64,000 nucleotides of DNA from assembly GCF_008831285.2 (NCBI RefSeq), contig NC_045147.1:24762981-24826980 (forward strand), given 5' to 3'. Of this stretch, positions 48,101-58,896 are shown piece by piece; position 1 is the first letter of the stretch; every line of letters begins with the position of its first letter. Source of the stretch: Nymphaea colorata (lineage: Eukaryota > Streptophyta > Magnoliopsida > Nymphaeales > Nymphaeaceae). The notes under the pieces were generated by a model. The model was not told the DNA's origin. It saw only the letters and a program-made list of their open reading frames with translations, and did no database searches. The position numbers and the translations under genes are program-made.

Positions 48101-51100
48101 TAAATTGTTGCCTTGGAAAAATTAGAAGCAATCCTTGGTCAGAGCTGGATGGGCTTCAGCCAGAGACAATGATGATAAACAAAGAGCTGGAGAATGTTAA
48201 CTCAAAGGGTTTCCTTACAATTAACAGCCAACCGGCAGTCAATGGGGAAAAATCTGACTCTCCTTCTGTTGGTAGGCAAATAGATCCATGCTGTGATTTG
48301 TTCTGGTTTTCTTTTGCATCAGGATAACATTTTAGTTATAGGACTGAGGCTAGAAGTGGAAAACCATATATCATGTATCTAATAGTACTTGGTTTTCACA
48401 AGGACCTCAGCATCTGATTCTCATCTCCTAGGCTGACAAAGAAATAAAAAAGCATCCAAGAAATATCAAGTTCTTGAGGCAATATTGATGCTAAATTGTG
48501 AACCATTCCCACATAATCTTCAAACTTTCTCCAATTACTTGAGATCAGCTCTATGATCCCTTATGTCACATGTGTGTAGGGTGCGAGTGCTGGTGTGTGT
48601 GTATATATATATGTGTGTGTGTGTGTGTGTATGTGTATGTGCATGCCCATGAGTATGAAAAAGTTAAAAGTAAGTATATTCTCTTATAATAGGCCTCTTA
48701 TTGTAATAAAAGAGAAGATGAGCATTTTGGAAATGATAATAAAGATGAGCTTTGAAACAAAAAATGGTTTAGAAAACCCTAATCTTGCATGTGGCTGGTT
48801 AGTTGTTCGCATTCTCCTCTCATGCTGCCAAGTACGTCCTCTTACCCTCCACTTCACTTTCCTCCTCCCCTTCCCTTCTTCTTTTTTTTCAGGCGTGAGT
48901 GTAACACCACACTTTGAGAAGTTTAGTCTTGTATTAAGGATTGTGAGAAATTTTCATTGGCTTATAAAGTGGGCTGATTTAAGTGATTAATTGTCTTGGT
49001 TCTTAGCTTTTTTACAGGTGAAACTAAAGCTGCTTGGGATCTGCCAAAGTGGGATCTCAAGCCTAGTATGGAAGTGAGTCAGGTTGTTATAGACTTATAG
49101 TGGCATCAGAGCTGATTCAACACTTAGACTTAGGACTCCACACGTGCAGGCACGTGTCTTAAAGGAGGTGGAGTATTACACTTTACTTTGAGAAATTTAG
49201 TCATGTATTGAAAATTGTGAGAAAATTTTCATGGGCTTATAAAGAGGGTTAATTAAGTAATTAGTTTTCCTGGTTCTTACTTCTTAGCCTTTTTGGAGCT
49301 GGAACTAAAGCTGTAGGGGTAGGTTGGGATCCACCCAACTGGGATTTTAAACCTAGTGTGGGAGTGTACTAGGTTGTTATAGTGAGGACCTCACCCTAGC
49401 AATATCATTCTGTAGGCAGTGTATTCTGAGTCTTATCAAGGTTGGTGCAGTGCCCCAACATTCCATATTGATTCAAGTTATGTATCATAGGTCAACTCTA
49501 CTTCTTCATTTCATCTCATCTAGAGTTATGAGTTTACACGTCCAAATTCTTGTTGGTGCTCTGTTCCTAAATCTTGTGCTTGTAGTATGTCACTTTTTCT
49601 TGATTTTGCGAACATAGTTGTTAAAGGATTAGTCTATCCAACTAGTCACCGAGTTGGGCTAGGGCCTAGGCAGCAGACTAGTCCTTGATGTTCGAATGGG
49701 TTGGCCGCGTTTGAGGGGCTAACTAATGGAAGAGCCTATTATTGTTTTGGGACTCCCTCTCTATCTCCCTGTCTGGCGATTTTGTTTTGAAGGATCCATC
49801 AGGCATATGAAGATTCAATGGAGCACTCTATATGTCACGGGCCGACTCCTTCAGACCGTGCGGCACGACAAACTCTCGCCAGTAAGCCGCAAGCCTTCAC
49901 CTCGTTCAAGTGGGCGCAGATCACTTGAACGCTTTTCGAAAACAAAAGATACAAAGTACACAAAGAGTGTGGAAAGAAAACTCGCAATATATTTACTTAG
50001 AAAGTTGAGTACATCACGAGGGAAAGCAAGTAAACTTTTACACTTTACTTACAAAGGATGGTCGAAGCCGCTTACAGAATTCTCATGCCGACCATCCAAA
50101 ACAAGGAATCCCAATCTTACACTGGGGGCCGTTTTGGGAGGGTGCTCCGACACATGTGAACACTAAAGCTTACACCAAGACTCAACATAAGCAAAGTACA
50201 CTGCAAAGTAAAGGACTGTACAGACTCTAGACGCAGGGAAACATGCTCCCCCCTTCAAAACAAGCGCCGTCCTCGACGCCAGCAGCTTCGTGGTAGACCC
50301 TGACTTCTTCTGGATGGCTTCGCTTCAAACGGAAGGCATACTCCATCGTTGGCTGGTCTTCGTCTACCCACTTGACCAAGTATCGCTTCGGTTCGCCATG
50401 GTAGTTGATTTTTGTGCCGAAGGATCTGGTCCAACTGTCGGTCGGTGGTCCGCCGGGTCGAAGGAGCTCGTTGCAAGATTGGTTCTTGCCGCGGCTGGCT
50501 TCTCTCCGGGTTTTCAGCGTCGACATAGAAGGGCTGAAGGTAGCGGACGTGGAACACATGATGCGCCTTGAAGTCTAGTGGAAGATCTAACTTGTACGCC
50601 AGCTTCCCCATCCTCTTTACCACAGTAAATGGCCCTTCATACTTTCTGATCTGTGCTCGGCGTCACCCACGGAAGATGCCAGCCCAGTCCGCGTAAAGCT
50701 TCACAAGGACTTGGTCGCCCTCTCGAAATTTCATCGACCCTCATCTTCGATCTGCATGTTTCTTCAATTTTGTAGGGGCATGACCCACTTTATGTCGAGG
50801 TGGCCGCCATCTAGGGAGCTTTGCAGGCGTTGTCCTGGCGAATTCCTCTAAGACAGGCGCAAGCACCTCTGGGACCAAACCAGGAAAGTTTCTAGACACT
50901 TCCCTGGCTGCCACCAAGTCCACCCCGTCGTCGTGCTTTGGGCCTTTGTTCAATTGAAGCGCAGATATCATCGCGACCTTGCCCTTGTCTTTCCTCAATG
51001 TTGCCACTGGCACCATGCAGGGAGACTTCTCATCCATAATGTTAACACTACGCAAGTGCGGCATCGGGACCATCTTCACTGCACTAAGGAGCTCCATGCC

Positions 51101-53501
51101 GAGAATCATCTGGTAATCGTCCATCGGGACCACAGAAAAGTTGGCTTTCTTTGACCAACTCTCAATCTTCACAACCACATCCCGAGCAACTCCATGGATG
51201 GGTTTTGCCTCTGAGTTGACTGCCTTCATGCGCAACTCTCCCCTCTCAAGGGTGAGGCCTAATCTCCTCACCTCCACAACTGAGACGAAATTGTGTGTGG
51301 CACCTGTATCTATCATAGCCATCGTAGGCTTTCCATTCACCAAAATCTCAATGTACATGAGTTCCCTGGAAGGCGTCGCTGTCACTTTGGCTTTCTCTTC
51401 ACGTTTCAATGAGTTGAGAAGCTGAAGTGCACCAATCCTCGATCCTTCCCCTTCTTCAGTCCCGCCTTCGGTAGCCCTCGCGGCATTGGCCTGTTCGGTA
51501 GGTCTCACCTGTTTTGGGCAGACATCCGTATAGTGCCCTCCTCCGCAGACCCAACAAGTCACTTCTCTTGGTGGCCCATTGTTGTCCTTGCGAAAGAAGG
51601 GTTTTCTCCCGGTGGACTTCTAGGGTGACGATTTATTTTTGTTGTTTCGCCATTCCTCCCTCTTACCGTCGTGGTTAGACTCCTTCGTAGACTTGAAGGT
51701 ATCTGTGTAGCTTCTGCGTTGGGTGTCGGCCAAGCGCTCAGCTGCCACATATGCCTGCTATAACGTTTCAGGATTCGATCTCTCCATGTCGGCTTGGGCC
51801 CAAGATTGGACCCCTATGATGAACCAGTTAAGTTTATCTTTTTCTGGCATCATAGGCATGTCCAACATGACCTTTTGATAGGCCCAAATATAATCTCGCA
51901 AGGCACCTGTCTGCTTAAGGTTTGCAGCCAACCTATAGGCGTGCCTTTCAGCATTCACGGGCATGAAATATCCCTTCAATTGCTTGCGGAAGTCATCGAA
52001 GGTCCTAATTGTGCAGTCCCCATTCTCGATGTCCAACATCTTCCGCCTCCACCAAGCCACAACATCTCCCTCTAACAACATTGCTGCGGTCTTGATCTTC
52101 AAGTCCGCCTCTACTACGTTCTGCAGGTCCAGGTAGTAGTCGACTTGAAACAGAAAGTTGTCGATCGCCCTCGCATCCCGGCTACCATTGTACTTCGCCG
52201 GACGTTGAACGTCGATCCTACCGGTCCTCCCTTGGCTACTACTGGCAGAATCAACACGTAGCAGTCTCTAGTTTGAAGCCCGAAGTTAAGCAACTTCATC
52301 CTGCAGGGTCTTCACAAAGTCAGAGAGTGATCGGTTCATGGCCACTGACTCGACCATCTGATCTCGCATCAACTTCATCTCCTCCTTGAATCCTTCAAAG
52401 GTTTCGGCAGCAAAGCCGAGGGCTTCCTCATGGGTGGCCACATCTGCGACCAACCGATTCACCGTCTCCTCTAGGTTTCCCTAGTCATGGGCTGGGCACG
52501 CCTCCTCTAGGAGGGCCGGCTCCTTGCCCTTGGCACCTAGCAGATTGTACTGTGATGCCATGGCGTCTTCTTCAACAGCAGCAAGCCGGTGTGACGCTGT
52601 ACACCGACTCTCCGATCGCTTCCCCTGATTGAACCGAATCTAGGCTCTGATACCAGCTGTCACGGGCCGACTCCTTCGGACCGTGCGGCGTGGCAAACTC
52701 TCGCCAGTAAGCCGCAAGCCTTCGTCTCGTTCAAGTGGGCGTAGATCACTTGCACGCTTTTCGAAAACAAAAGACACAAAGTACACAAAGAGTGTGGAAA
52801 GAAAACTCGCAATATATTCACTTACAATGTTGAGTACATCACGAGGGAAAACAAGTAAACTTTTACACTTTACTTACAAAGGATGGCCGAAACTGCTTAC
52901 AGAATTCCCATGCCGACCATCCAAAACAAGGAATGTCAATCTTACACTTGGGGTCGTTTTGGAAGGGTGCTTGGACACAGGTGAACGCTAAAGCTTACAC
53001 CAAGACTCAACATAAGCCAAAGAACTGTACAGACGCAGGGAAACACTATATATGTTTTGTTTTATGTTTTTCTATATATTTTGTATGTGTTTTTTTTTTG
53101 TACATTCCATATTGTGTATAATGCATATATTTCCTATATTTTATATCTTGTTAACTTGTGCATTATTAAATATAGTGCTTGTGTGCACAAACCTTAACCA
53201 TATGATTAGACATAATTGATGATTCGTCAGGACTCAGTGGACATGTGCAAAGTAACTTTTCAAAAGGTTAACTAATAATTTACCTTTACGAGTTGGCAAA
53301 ATCTGTGGTTGAACTACTAAAGATAATGAAATGACCTAGAAGTATGGATCATATATACACACACACACATGATCCTTGGATTTCTCTGTCCGGGTTTGGA
53401 TGGAGAAATTCTTCGGCCTTTCACAGCACATTGTCTGATCACACGCACCCAATGCATTCAGTAGCCATGATTGGGCAGATGACTAGATGGTTGGACGATT
53501 T

Positions 53502-53549
<48 letters not shown>

Positions 53550-53902
53550 CCTTCAACCATTTTGACCACTTGGGTAAGAGACAAAAACCAGACCTATTGA
53601 AATTAATTATTAGAATCTTTTTTTGAAACCTAACCTTGTAGATATGATCTTAGATTCTTATGAGTGATTTGATCAGAAACATATATTAAGTTAGTTGTTT
53701 TCTTACTTAAATAATGTTTTTTAATAGTAAAGAAATGAAAGGCTTGTATAACATCAAAATTTTGGTAGTATAAAGATTGATTTTTTTTACAAAAACGACT
53801 TGAGCTAAAGCATGAATGAGTGTTTAGAAACACATTAGAAGGTTCATATTTTGTTTAAACACTTTTTAACATGAATTTAAGAGGTCTGGTACCTACCAAT
53901 CA

Positions 53903-53945
<43 letters not shown>

Positions 53946-54642
53946 TCTGCATCTGATAATTGTTGTGTATTCATTTACTTACTTTTTTTCACTTTTAATG
54001 CTGTGTCTGTGTACCTCCATATTAATTTTGTTTTACTCAACTGATTAGTTCCTAGTAGCCATTCCAAAAAAGATATTTCCTTCTTCACTCCATGACAACT
54101 TCAATCTCATTCAGGGTGGGGTGGACCTGGTGGATATGTTTATCAGAAGGCCTATCTAGAGTTCTTCTGCTCTCCAGATAAGTTAAATGCACTTGTTGAG
54201 AAATGCAAAGAGCTACCTTCTCTGACCTATATGGCAGTAAACAAGGACGGCGATAGCATTTCAAATGTGGAATCAAATGATGTAAATGCAGTGACTTGGG
54301 GTGTCTTCCCAGCAAAAGAAATTATCCAGCCTACTGTTGTAGATCCTGTTAGTTTCATGGTTTGGAAGGATGAGGCCTTTGACATTTGGACAAAGGGGTG
54401 GGCTTGCCTTTTCCAAGAGGGTGATGCATCGAGGCAAATACTAGACGAGGTATTGCTCTTCTCCATTTCAATTTCCTTACTGGTGACTGGGAGACGGTCT
54501 ATGATAGAAAGTGTTGGTTATGTTGACTGCAAATTCTCTGTCATGGCAGGTACGAAAGAGTTATTTCCTGGTCAGCCTGGTGGACAATGATTATGTGAAT
54601 GGAAATATCTATGCAGCTTTTAAAGACATCTTGATGATTTAG
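35366..54642 (+). CDS. MTHFR: Methylenetetrahydrofolate reductase
   Basis: Cytosolic flavoprotein that reduces 5,10-methylene-THF to 5-methyl-THF, the methyl donor for methionine synthase. Twelve exons: 35366-35584, 38480-38662, 39154-39214, 39319-39401, 41687-41860, 43713-43886, 43984-44084, 46564-46675, 47887-47967, 48094-48271, 54115-54449 and 54550-54642. All junctions are GT-AG and phase-consistent, giving 597 residues, the usual plant length. The start [20 protein letters not shown] matches the family's normal N-terminus. Exons 1-6 encode the FAD-binding TIM barrel ([85 protein letters not shown]). Exons 7-12 encode the C-terminal domain ([70 protein letters not shown]). The gene is long because introns 1, 4, 5, 7 and 10 are loaded with repeats. 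No coding exon is broken. Confidence 0.97.
37444..37874. mobile_element. MITE-like element with 9 bp flanking repeat in MTHFR intron 1
   Basis: TGCGGTGCA occurs at 37444-37452 and again at 37866-37874. Just inside are imperfect inverted ends (ATTCACAGATATCACGAT on the left; TGATATTTGTGAATTGTGAC on the right). The interior is about 410 bp, very AT-rich and non-coding. A 9 bp duplication is characteristic of Mutator-like elements, so this is probably a non-autonomous MULE. The inverted ends are offset by about 8 bases, so the boundaries are not certain. Confidence 0.6.
38057..38130. repeat. 31 bp tandem repeat, about 2.3 copies
   Basis: Exact copies of a 31 bp unit containing TAGACACTAGTTTTAAATCA start at 38057 and 38088. 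A third, partial copy starts at 38119. Located in MTHFR intron 1. Confidence 0.92.
40444..41020 (+). mobile_element. TRIM-type element (copy B) with an extra partial LTR
   Basis: LTR 40444-40642 (starts TGTAACACC), primer site GTGTTATCAGAGCC, a short non-coding core, polypurine tract CTTAAGAGGGG, a second LTR from about 40716 to 40895, then a third, 3'-half LTR ending GTTGTCACA at 41020. The target duplication TATTT is present at 40439-40443 and 41021-41025, so the three-LTR structure is bounded as one insertion. In MTHFR intron 4, sense orientation. The extra LTR piece suggests recombination between LTRs of two copies, or slippage. Confidence 0.85.
40973..41087. repeat. 52 bp tandem duplication across a TRIM edge
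   Basis: The last ~36 bp of the TRIM plus flanking TATTTTCTCTTAT occur twice head to tail with one base difference (GGAGTGG against GGAATGG), offset 52 bp. Because the unit spans element and host DNA, it arose after insertion. Confidence 0.92.
42127..42318. repeat. Exact 96 bp tandem duplication in MTHFR intron 5
   Basis: Two identical 96 bp units, 42127-42222 and 42223-42318, beginning GTCTTCATTTTTAGTGGC. Identity appears complete, so the duplication is recent. 96 is a multiple of three and the frame stays open, but the sequence is intronic and unrecognised. Confidence 0.95.
44165..44271. repeat. About 53 bp tandem duplication in MTHFR intron 7
   Basis: Two diverged copies of a block sharing CTTGAAACTAGTTTGAGGGG, each preceded by a TGATGGAA / TGTTGGAAGATG-type segment and offset by 52-53 bp. 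Confidence 0.8.
44572..44857. other. GC-richer insert next to the mitochondrial rRNA fragment
   Basis: Compositionally unlike the flanking AT-rich intron and directly joined to the rrn18 fragment. On the minus strand it keeps an open frame ending near 44526, containing [21 protein letters not shown] do not recognise that protein. It may be mitochondrial DNA brought in with the rRNA piece. Confidence 0.35.
44858..45147 (+). pseudogene. rrn18: Mitochondrial small-subunit rRNA (rrn18) fragment, nuclear insertion
   Basis: About 290 bp of the 3' half of the small-subunit rRNA. It carries the universal blocks CTCAAAGGAATTGACGGGG, GCACAAGCGGTGGAGCATGT, TGCATGGCTGTCGTCAGC and CGTGTCGTGAGATGTTTGGT. 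CTTGACATATGAACAAG and ACTTTCATACAGGTGCTGCA identify the plant mitochondrial type rather than plastid or nuclear. It stops abruptly after GGTTAAGTCC and shows CG-to-TG/CA changes (AACGTGTGAAACACTCCACC), as expected of decaying methylated nuclear DNA. Non-functional; inserted in MTHFR intron 7. Confidence 0.92.
45148..45725. other. Probable continuation of an organelle-derived or composite insert
   Basis: Sequence after the rrn18 break does not continue the rRNA. Its base composition (for example around 45280-45460 and 45500-45700) still differs from the AT-rich intron on both sides. I cannot assign it to a known mitochondrial or plastid gene. It may be rearranged mitochondrial intergenic DNA. 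Confidence 0.3.
46846..46912. repeat. AT-rich repeat of ATATATATCTATATATATC type
   Basis: A 31-34 bp TATATCTATATATATCATAT block repeated twice in MTHFR intron 8. Confidence 0.85.
48599..48645. repeat. GT/AT microsatellite in MTHFR intron 10
   Basis: Compound TG, TA, TG dinucleotide run of about 45 bp. Confidence 0.9.
48900..49381 (+). mobile_element. TRIM-type element (copy C) with GTGAG target duplication
   Basis: First LTR 48900 to about 49092 (starts TGTAACACC), primer site GTGGCATCAGAGCT, a short core, polypurine tract CTTAAAGGAGGTGGAG, and a second LTR from about 49174 to 49381. GTGAG flanks it at 48895-48899 and 49382-49386. No coding capacity. It lies sense-oriented in MTHFR intron 10, about 450 bp from the larger LTR element. 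Confidence 0.9.
49833..50243 (-). repeat. 3' LTR of retrotransposon copy 2
   Basis: 411 bp, TG...CA ends (TGTTTCCC to GTGACA on the minus strand). It follows the purine tract GAAGGGGGGAGCA. It has about 25 bp more than its partner LTR around 50203-50230 and many single differences from it. Confidence 0.92.
50227..50750 (-). pseudogene. Integrase C-terminal end with chromodomain (copy 2)
   Basis: Minus-strand remnants in two frames. First [14 protein letters not shown] and [20 protein letters not shown] with [13 protein letters not shown] (the integrase C-terminal domain; one in-frame stop before [10 protein letters not shown]). Then, after a frame change, [20 protein letters not shown] (chromodomain-like). 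Together they place the family among chromoviruses. The catalytic D,D-35-E core is not present. Confidence 0.85.
50741..52561 (-). pseudogene. Gag-protease polyprotein of copy 2, five nonsense codons
   Basis: One minus-strand frame of 607 codons from ATG 52561 to the stop at 50741, interrupted by about five stops (for example the TAG at 52483-52481). Most of these replace Gln or Glu codons seen in copy 1. The gag core [17 protein letters not shown], an intact zinc knuckle [13 protein letters not shown] (CX2CX3HX4C) and the retropepsin motif [12 protein letters not shown] are present. The frame continues to the first residues before reverse transcriptase ([15 protein letters not shown]) and then joins the integrase tail (KLKKHADRR), which marks the deletion junction near 50770. 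Confidence 0.92.
52658..53045 (-). repeat. 5' LTR of retrotransposon copy 2
   Basis: 388 bp, bounded by the CTATA target duplication on its outer side and the primer-binding site on its inner side. Confidence 0.92.
53506..53544. repeat. AC then AT microsatellite
   Basis: A CA run passing directly into a TA run, in MTHFR intron 10. A second, longer pure TA run lies at about 53907-53942. Confidence 0.92.
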
Positions 54643-56251
54643 AGATGCTAAGGATAAATCGAAGTATTATCTATTGGAAGTGTCCGGTCAAAAGCCAACA
54701 TACTTGGGAGATTTTCATTATTTCACTAATGAGATTGTTGTAGCAACTTGAAACTCTGATAAAATATTGATATCTAATAAAACTTGTATCTATCTATTAT
54801 TTGAGTACCACGTGTTTCCATCTTCTGTTCTCCACATTAAGCACGCATGCACACAGTGAATAGTTGATGAAGAAAAGTGTTAGGCATGTTGACGGCAAAC
54901 CTATGTCATGGCAAGTTCAGAAGAGTTAATCCATGTTCAGCCTGGTGGAACCACCACCCGTTTCCAAGTTGGTCTTGTATAACGTGGAGGAGACCACCTT
55001 TGAACCTGTTGCAAAACATTCATTAAAGGGGCCGTTTGATGGACTGGAATTGAAAAATATATTTTTTGGAATAAAGGAATGAGAAAAATCTTTTTGATTT
55101 TCATTTTGATGTGTCTTAGATTGAGAAATAAATTTTCAGAAAATTATTTTTTAGTTTGATGAAAAGGAAAATATTTTCAGAATGGCAAGACCTCAACCGG
55201 AAAAAAAAGGCTTGAGATTTCTGGTGTCCTTGAACCATCGCCCTTTTAGCTCTTCCTGCTTTTCGTTGTCTTAGAAAGTTTGTGCAAGAATAATGCGTCA
55301 GAATGAAATGTGCAAGACAGGCCCCTCAACAACTTTTTTCCTCCGAAAGTGTATCTGAAGAGCCTGTGCTTGCTGCCATGAATAAGGCTGAGATGTTGGG
55401 AATAGTTTACTCCATAGGTTTCCAAGGCCTCCACAGGCCCAGGATGAGCAAACGCTGAATATGGAGGAGGGAAACAGGGAGATGGGTAGCCAAGGTCAAA
55501 ATTGTATTATCACCTCAAGGCGCATATTGTTAGCGTCAGGATTTCCCTAGGCTCTCCTTGCAACTATCTTGGGTCATAAGGAAAGCTTGATTTGTAAGAA
55601 AATTTTGATATCAACCCATGTGATGGCCACACGTTCACTTTATAGGCTTCAGGAGGTTGTGAATGTCCCTACAAATATCAGGGGCATTTTAGGTTGAAAA
55701 GGTTCCAACATTCTCTAACGTGGCCCAATAATATGTGACCAGACAGGAGGTCGTTTGATTGGGCAAAAACGCGCTGGAATGGACAGGCCGTTCCGTTTTT
55801 GAGAAGTTGATGCAAACGTCAGACGAAGAACAGGCGGAACAGTTCGAACAAAGAACATGGGGCATATATGAAGGGGGTAGATAGTCTTGAGGCGTTCCTT
55901 ACCACGGAACGCTGCTCGACAGAGTGCCTCTCATGCAGCGTCGCAAGCCACAGTCTCGACTCTTGACCTCTCTGCCCGCAAGCCGTATGCCTCTACCTCC
56001 CTCTGCTGACCGGCAGTGACGTTCTCCGATGGTGTCGATAGGGCCATAGGCTTATCTCTCTCTCTTTCTTTAACCCCATGGACGGCGCATATTTCGGTCT
56101 GAAAAAGAGAGGGAGAAGCTCGAAAAAGTCGAGCAACTCCCCGTGACCCGCTCTATCTCCCTCCTCTCCTCCTTTCTTTCCTCGATTTCCTTTAACCCCC
56201 AAAAATCGACCTTCTAACAATGCCCTACTAGGCTACTACTTACTGGGACAT

Positions 56252-56353
56252 CGACGGGCTTCAGTGGAATGGAGATGCTGTGGATTGGTGGTGAATCACC
56301 CGCGACGGACTTCAGTGGAATGGAGATGCTGTGAATAGGTGGTCATGAATCTC
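56252..56353. repeat. 51 bp tandem duplication
   Basis: Two near-identical copies sharing TTCAGTGGAATGGAGATGCT, starting at 56252 and 56303, with about five base differences. Confidence 0.88.
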
Positions 56354-58026
56354 CGCGAGTAGGCGCAGTGAGTCTGGCCATCGGTGAGGCAATATGAAAA
56401 CAGGTGTGGATTGAGTAATGAGGAACGGCATTGGGGTTAGAAGGGCATCGCCCAGACTCAGAGATGGGCGGTAGCAAGAAAGGAGCATTTAAGCTCCGGC
56501 GTGGCTGTTGTGTGAAGATGGGTGTCCAATGGAAATGAAGAAGAAGGGGATGATGTCATCAGATAAGAAAGGAGTAACAGCAAAGGCTGTTGAAAAGCAG
56601 AACACCACAGATCGATGAGGGACTGGAGAAATTTGGTTGATGGTGAAGAACGCTTGCTACTGCATCATGGACCAGTGCACGAACAGCGCACAGAGACACA
56701 GAGAATCATGGGAGAGACGCACAACTCTCTATCTGGGTCGTCCACGGTGTTAGATCGACAATTTAGGTTTGATGTCCTTTGGTGTATATTTTCTTCAGAG
56801 TCACGCCCTGGGAATTTTATAATTGAACTGTGACTTAATTTTTTGGAACATGATGAAACCCTGCGATGTCTTGGGTGAGAGTTAATATTCGATCCTATAG
56901 TAAGTTGATTATCCAAAGTTGGATCCGTGCATTCTATCCTACTTTGAAAAGCTTACGAGATCTAAAACCGATTTGTAGCTCAGCCAGAAAGGTGAACAGG
57001 GATAGCGTTTGATCTGAACATAACAGTCAAGCCAGATTTTTGTCTGTTTTATTTAGAGGACAATTCCCAATCCTAAGACAGTAAATTGACTGTAAATACG
57101 TTCCGGAATAAGACAAAAGTATAGCTTCAGAAACCAGAGCTAGCTATTTCTATTCCTCTTTAAGACACTAAAACGATAATTAAATTGCCCGCTGGTTTCT
57201 GTCAAGCTTTCTTTCAAAACAGAAACAGGGGCAAGGTGTTTTTCTCTGCGATACCATGGAGTTTTTAATTGTGCCAGCTTTCTCGAATCGTGCGTCGAAT
57301 AATTACTACAAAACGGAAGGTTAAATTTAGTTTTCTGCAAAGCCTGTGAGGCCAAGATGAATCCTATTTAGTTCTTCAGAGACAAGTTAGAATTGGTCAA
57401 ACCTTATTCTTACGCTAAACATGCAAGTTTCATGCCCGTGATAACTTGCAGAATTGTTGCAACGTCCTTTAAATGGCCTTAAATTAATATTAGGTGAGTT
57501 TAACATTGAGTTTCAGAAATCTATCGATTTTCAGAGCTTTATCGCATTGTACTCACTACAAAACAATTTTGAGCTAGTTGAAAGTTTGCTAAAGAGAGCA
57601 AAAACATCCCAGTGCCTGATTGATCCCAATTTTTGAGTTTTCTTAGCATACCAAATTTTTATGTTTTAAAATTACTGATGAATAGTGGAAACCGTTTACA
57701 GTTAAACAAAAAAACTCAGCCAAGATCAAAAGGGTTTCAGAGTCAAAATTGGAGCAGCGCGCGGGCAACATGCCCCATCTAGCAAGGCGGTCATAACTTA
57801 TAAAAGTATGTCAAGAAATGTAAGCAGTCTTTGCATCTTGTGTTGAGTCCTCTTCTTGCCGTTTTCTCTTCCCTCATTTCTTGGTCAATTCATCGTATGT
57901 GTCTTAAAAAATAAATGGTATTTCACAGAAAGTTTCCCGTTTGTAGGTGGATGGCAACTGGCATATATTTGCTAACATTGCTCTAAAATTAGGATGCACC
58001 GTTTTCATTGTCAACCGTCAAGTGAA

Positions 58027-58146
58027 ATGTGGTATTTTAATACCACATATATGAAATGTGGGCATGGGATGCCTGGTTTATGGACGGTGGAACTTTTAGT
58101 TCCATCCCACATATGCATGATATTAACTGCCCGACATTTTAATGTC
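58027..58146. repeat. Cluster of short perfect inverted repeats
   Basis: Three hairpins in 120 bp: a 10 bp stem with 2 nt loop at 58027-58048 (ATGTGGTATT/AATACCACAT), a 7 bp stem with 3 nt loop at 58088-58104 (TGGAACT/AGTTCCA), and a 6 bp stem with 2 nt loop at 58133-58146 (GACATT/AATGTC). ATGTGGG near 58056 and CCCACAT near 58106 can pair around the middle one. Function unknown. Confidence 0.7.
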
Positions 58147-58896
58147 AAAACATTTGAATACCCATGCATTTACTCGCCACCTAAGGGGTGAAATTATAAT
58201 TTTGGTATTATGAGATTTTTTAATCTTTCTTTGGGACTCACGGCATGAACGCTTTGATTTATGAATTCTAGAATTTAATTCCCTTTTAATCAATCAAGTG
58301 ATTTTCAATTCTGAAAGAAAAAATCCAGACCATCAAATACAAAGGAAATTAGAACTAGAATTTTCATTCTAATTCCAGTTTGAGAGTACGATTTTTGCTG
58401 TGAAATTCTATTTTTCAAATCAAAATACCAAGCCATCATCATCGTGGTGTTTTTCTTCTCCCCCTTTCCCAAAAACCTCCTCGTTTTTTTTTTCCTTTCC
58501 GAAGATATTGTTGCTTCTGCCCACCAGACCTTGGTCGATGAGGCAAACATCGTCCCCACAGGTTGTATGGAGGATATTCCATTCTCTAAGTCGTCTTGAT
58601 CCGTTTATGAAACACCTCCCACGAAGACAGCAGATTCAATGTAGCCAGCGTACAATTGAAAGGCGCTGTGGCGGTTAAGAGCTACAAATTTTTATGGGGT
58701 CCTTTTTAACGGTGAAGAGAGATGAACTCGGCTCCCAGAAAACAGCACGCCATAAAGGGAGAAAACGTACATCTACACAATTGAAATGAATGTCTGTTTG
58801 GTACATGGATAGATGAAAGGAAGGATCAGAAGGTAGCTAGGTGGGCCGGGCTTCCGCAGTGGACAAGGGATGAGATGGCCTCAGGACTTGGGATCC

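Larger units (their letters stand above)
49833..53045 (-). mobile_element. Internally deleted chromovirus-type LTR element (copy 2) in MTHFR intron 10
   Basis: Complete insertion of 3.2 kb, antisense to MTHFR. LTRs are 53045-52658 (5') and 50243-49833 (3'). The exact 5 bp target duplication CTATA lies at 49828-49832 and 53046-53050. Primer site TGGTATCAGAGCC follows the 5' LTR (read on the minus strand, about 52655-52643). The internal region keeps gag, zinc knuckle and protease, then jumps to the integrase C-terminus; reverse transcriptase, RNase H and integrase core are gone. Same family as 6103-8936 but with a different deletion junction. Confidence 0.95.
54643..58896. other. Region between MTHFR and LHCB6
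   Basis: Starts with the MTHFR 3' untranslated region and ends with that of LHCB6 (the genes converge). No coding gene is recognised. Frames up to about 84 codons match nothing. Notable contents are a 51 bp tandem duplication at 56252-56353 and a cluster of short perfect inverted repeats at 58027-58146. Confidence 0.45.
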
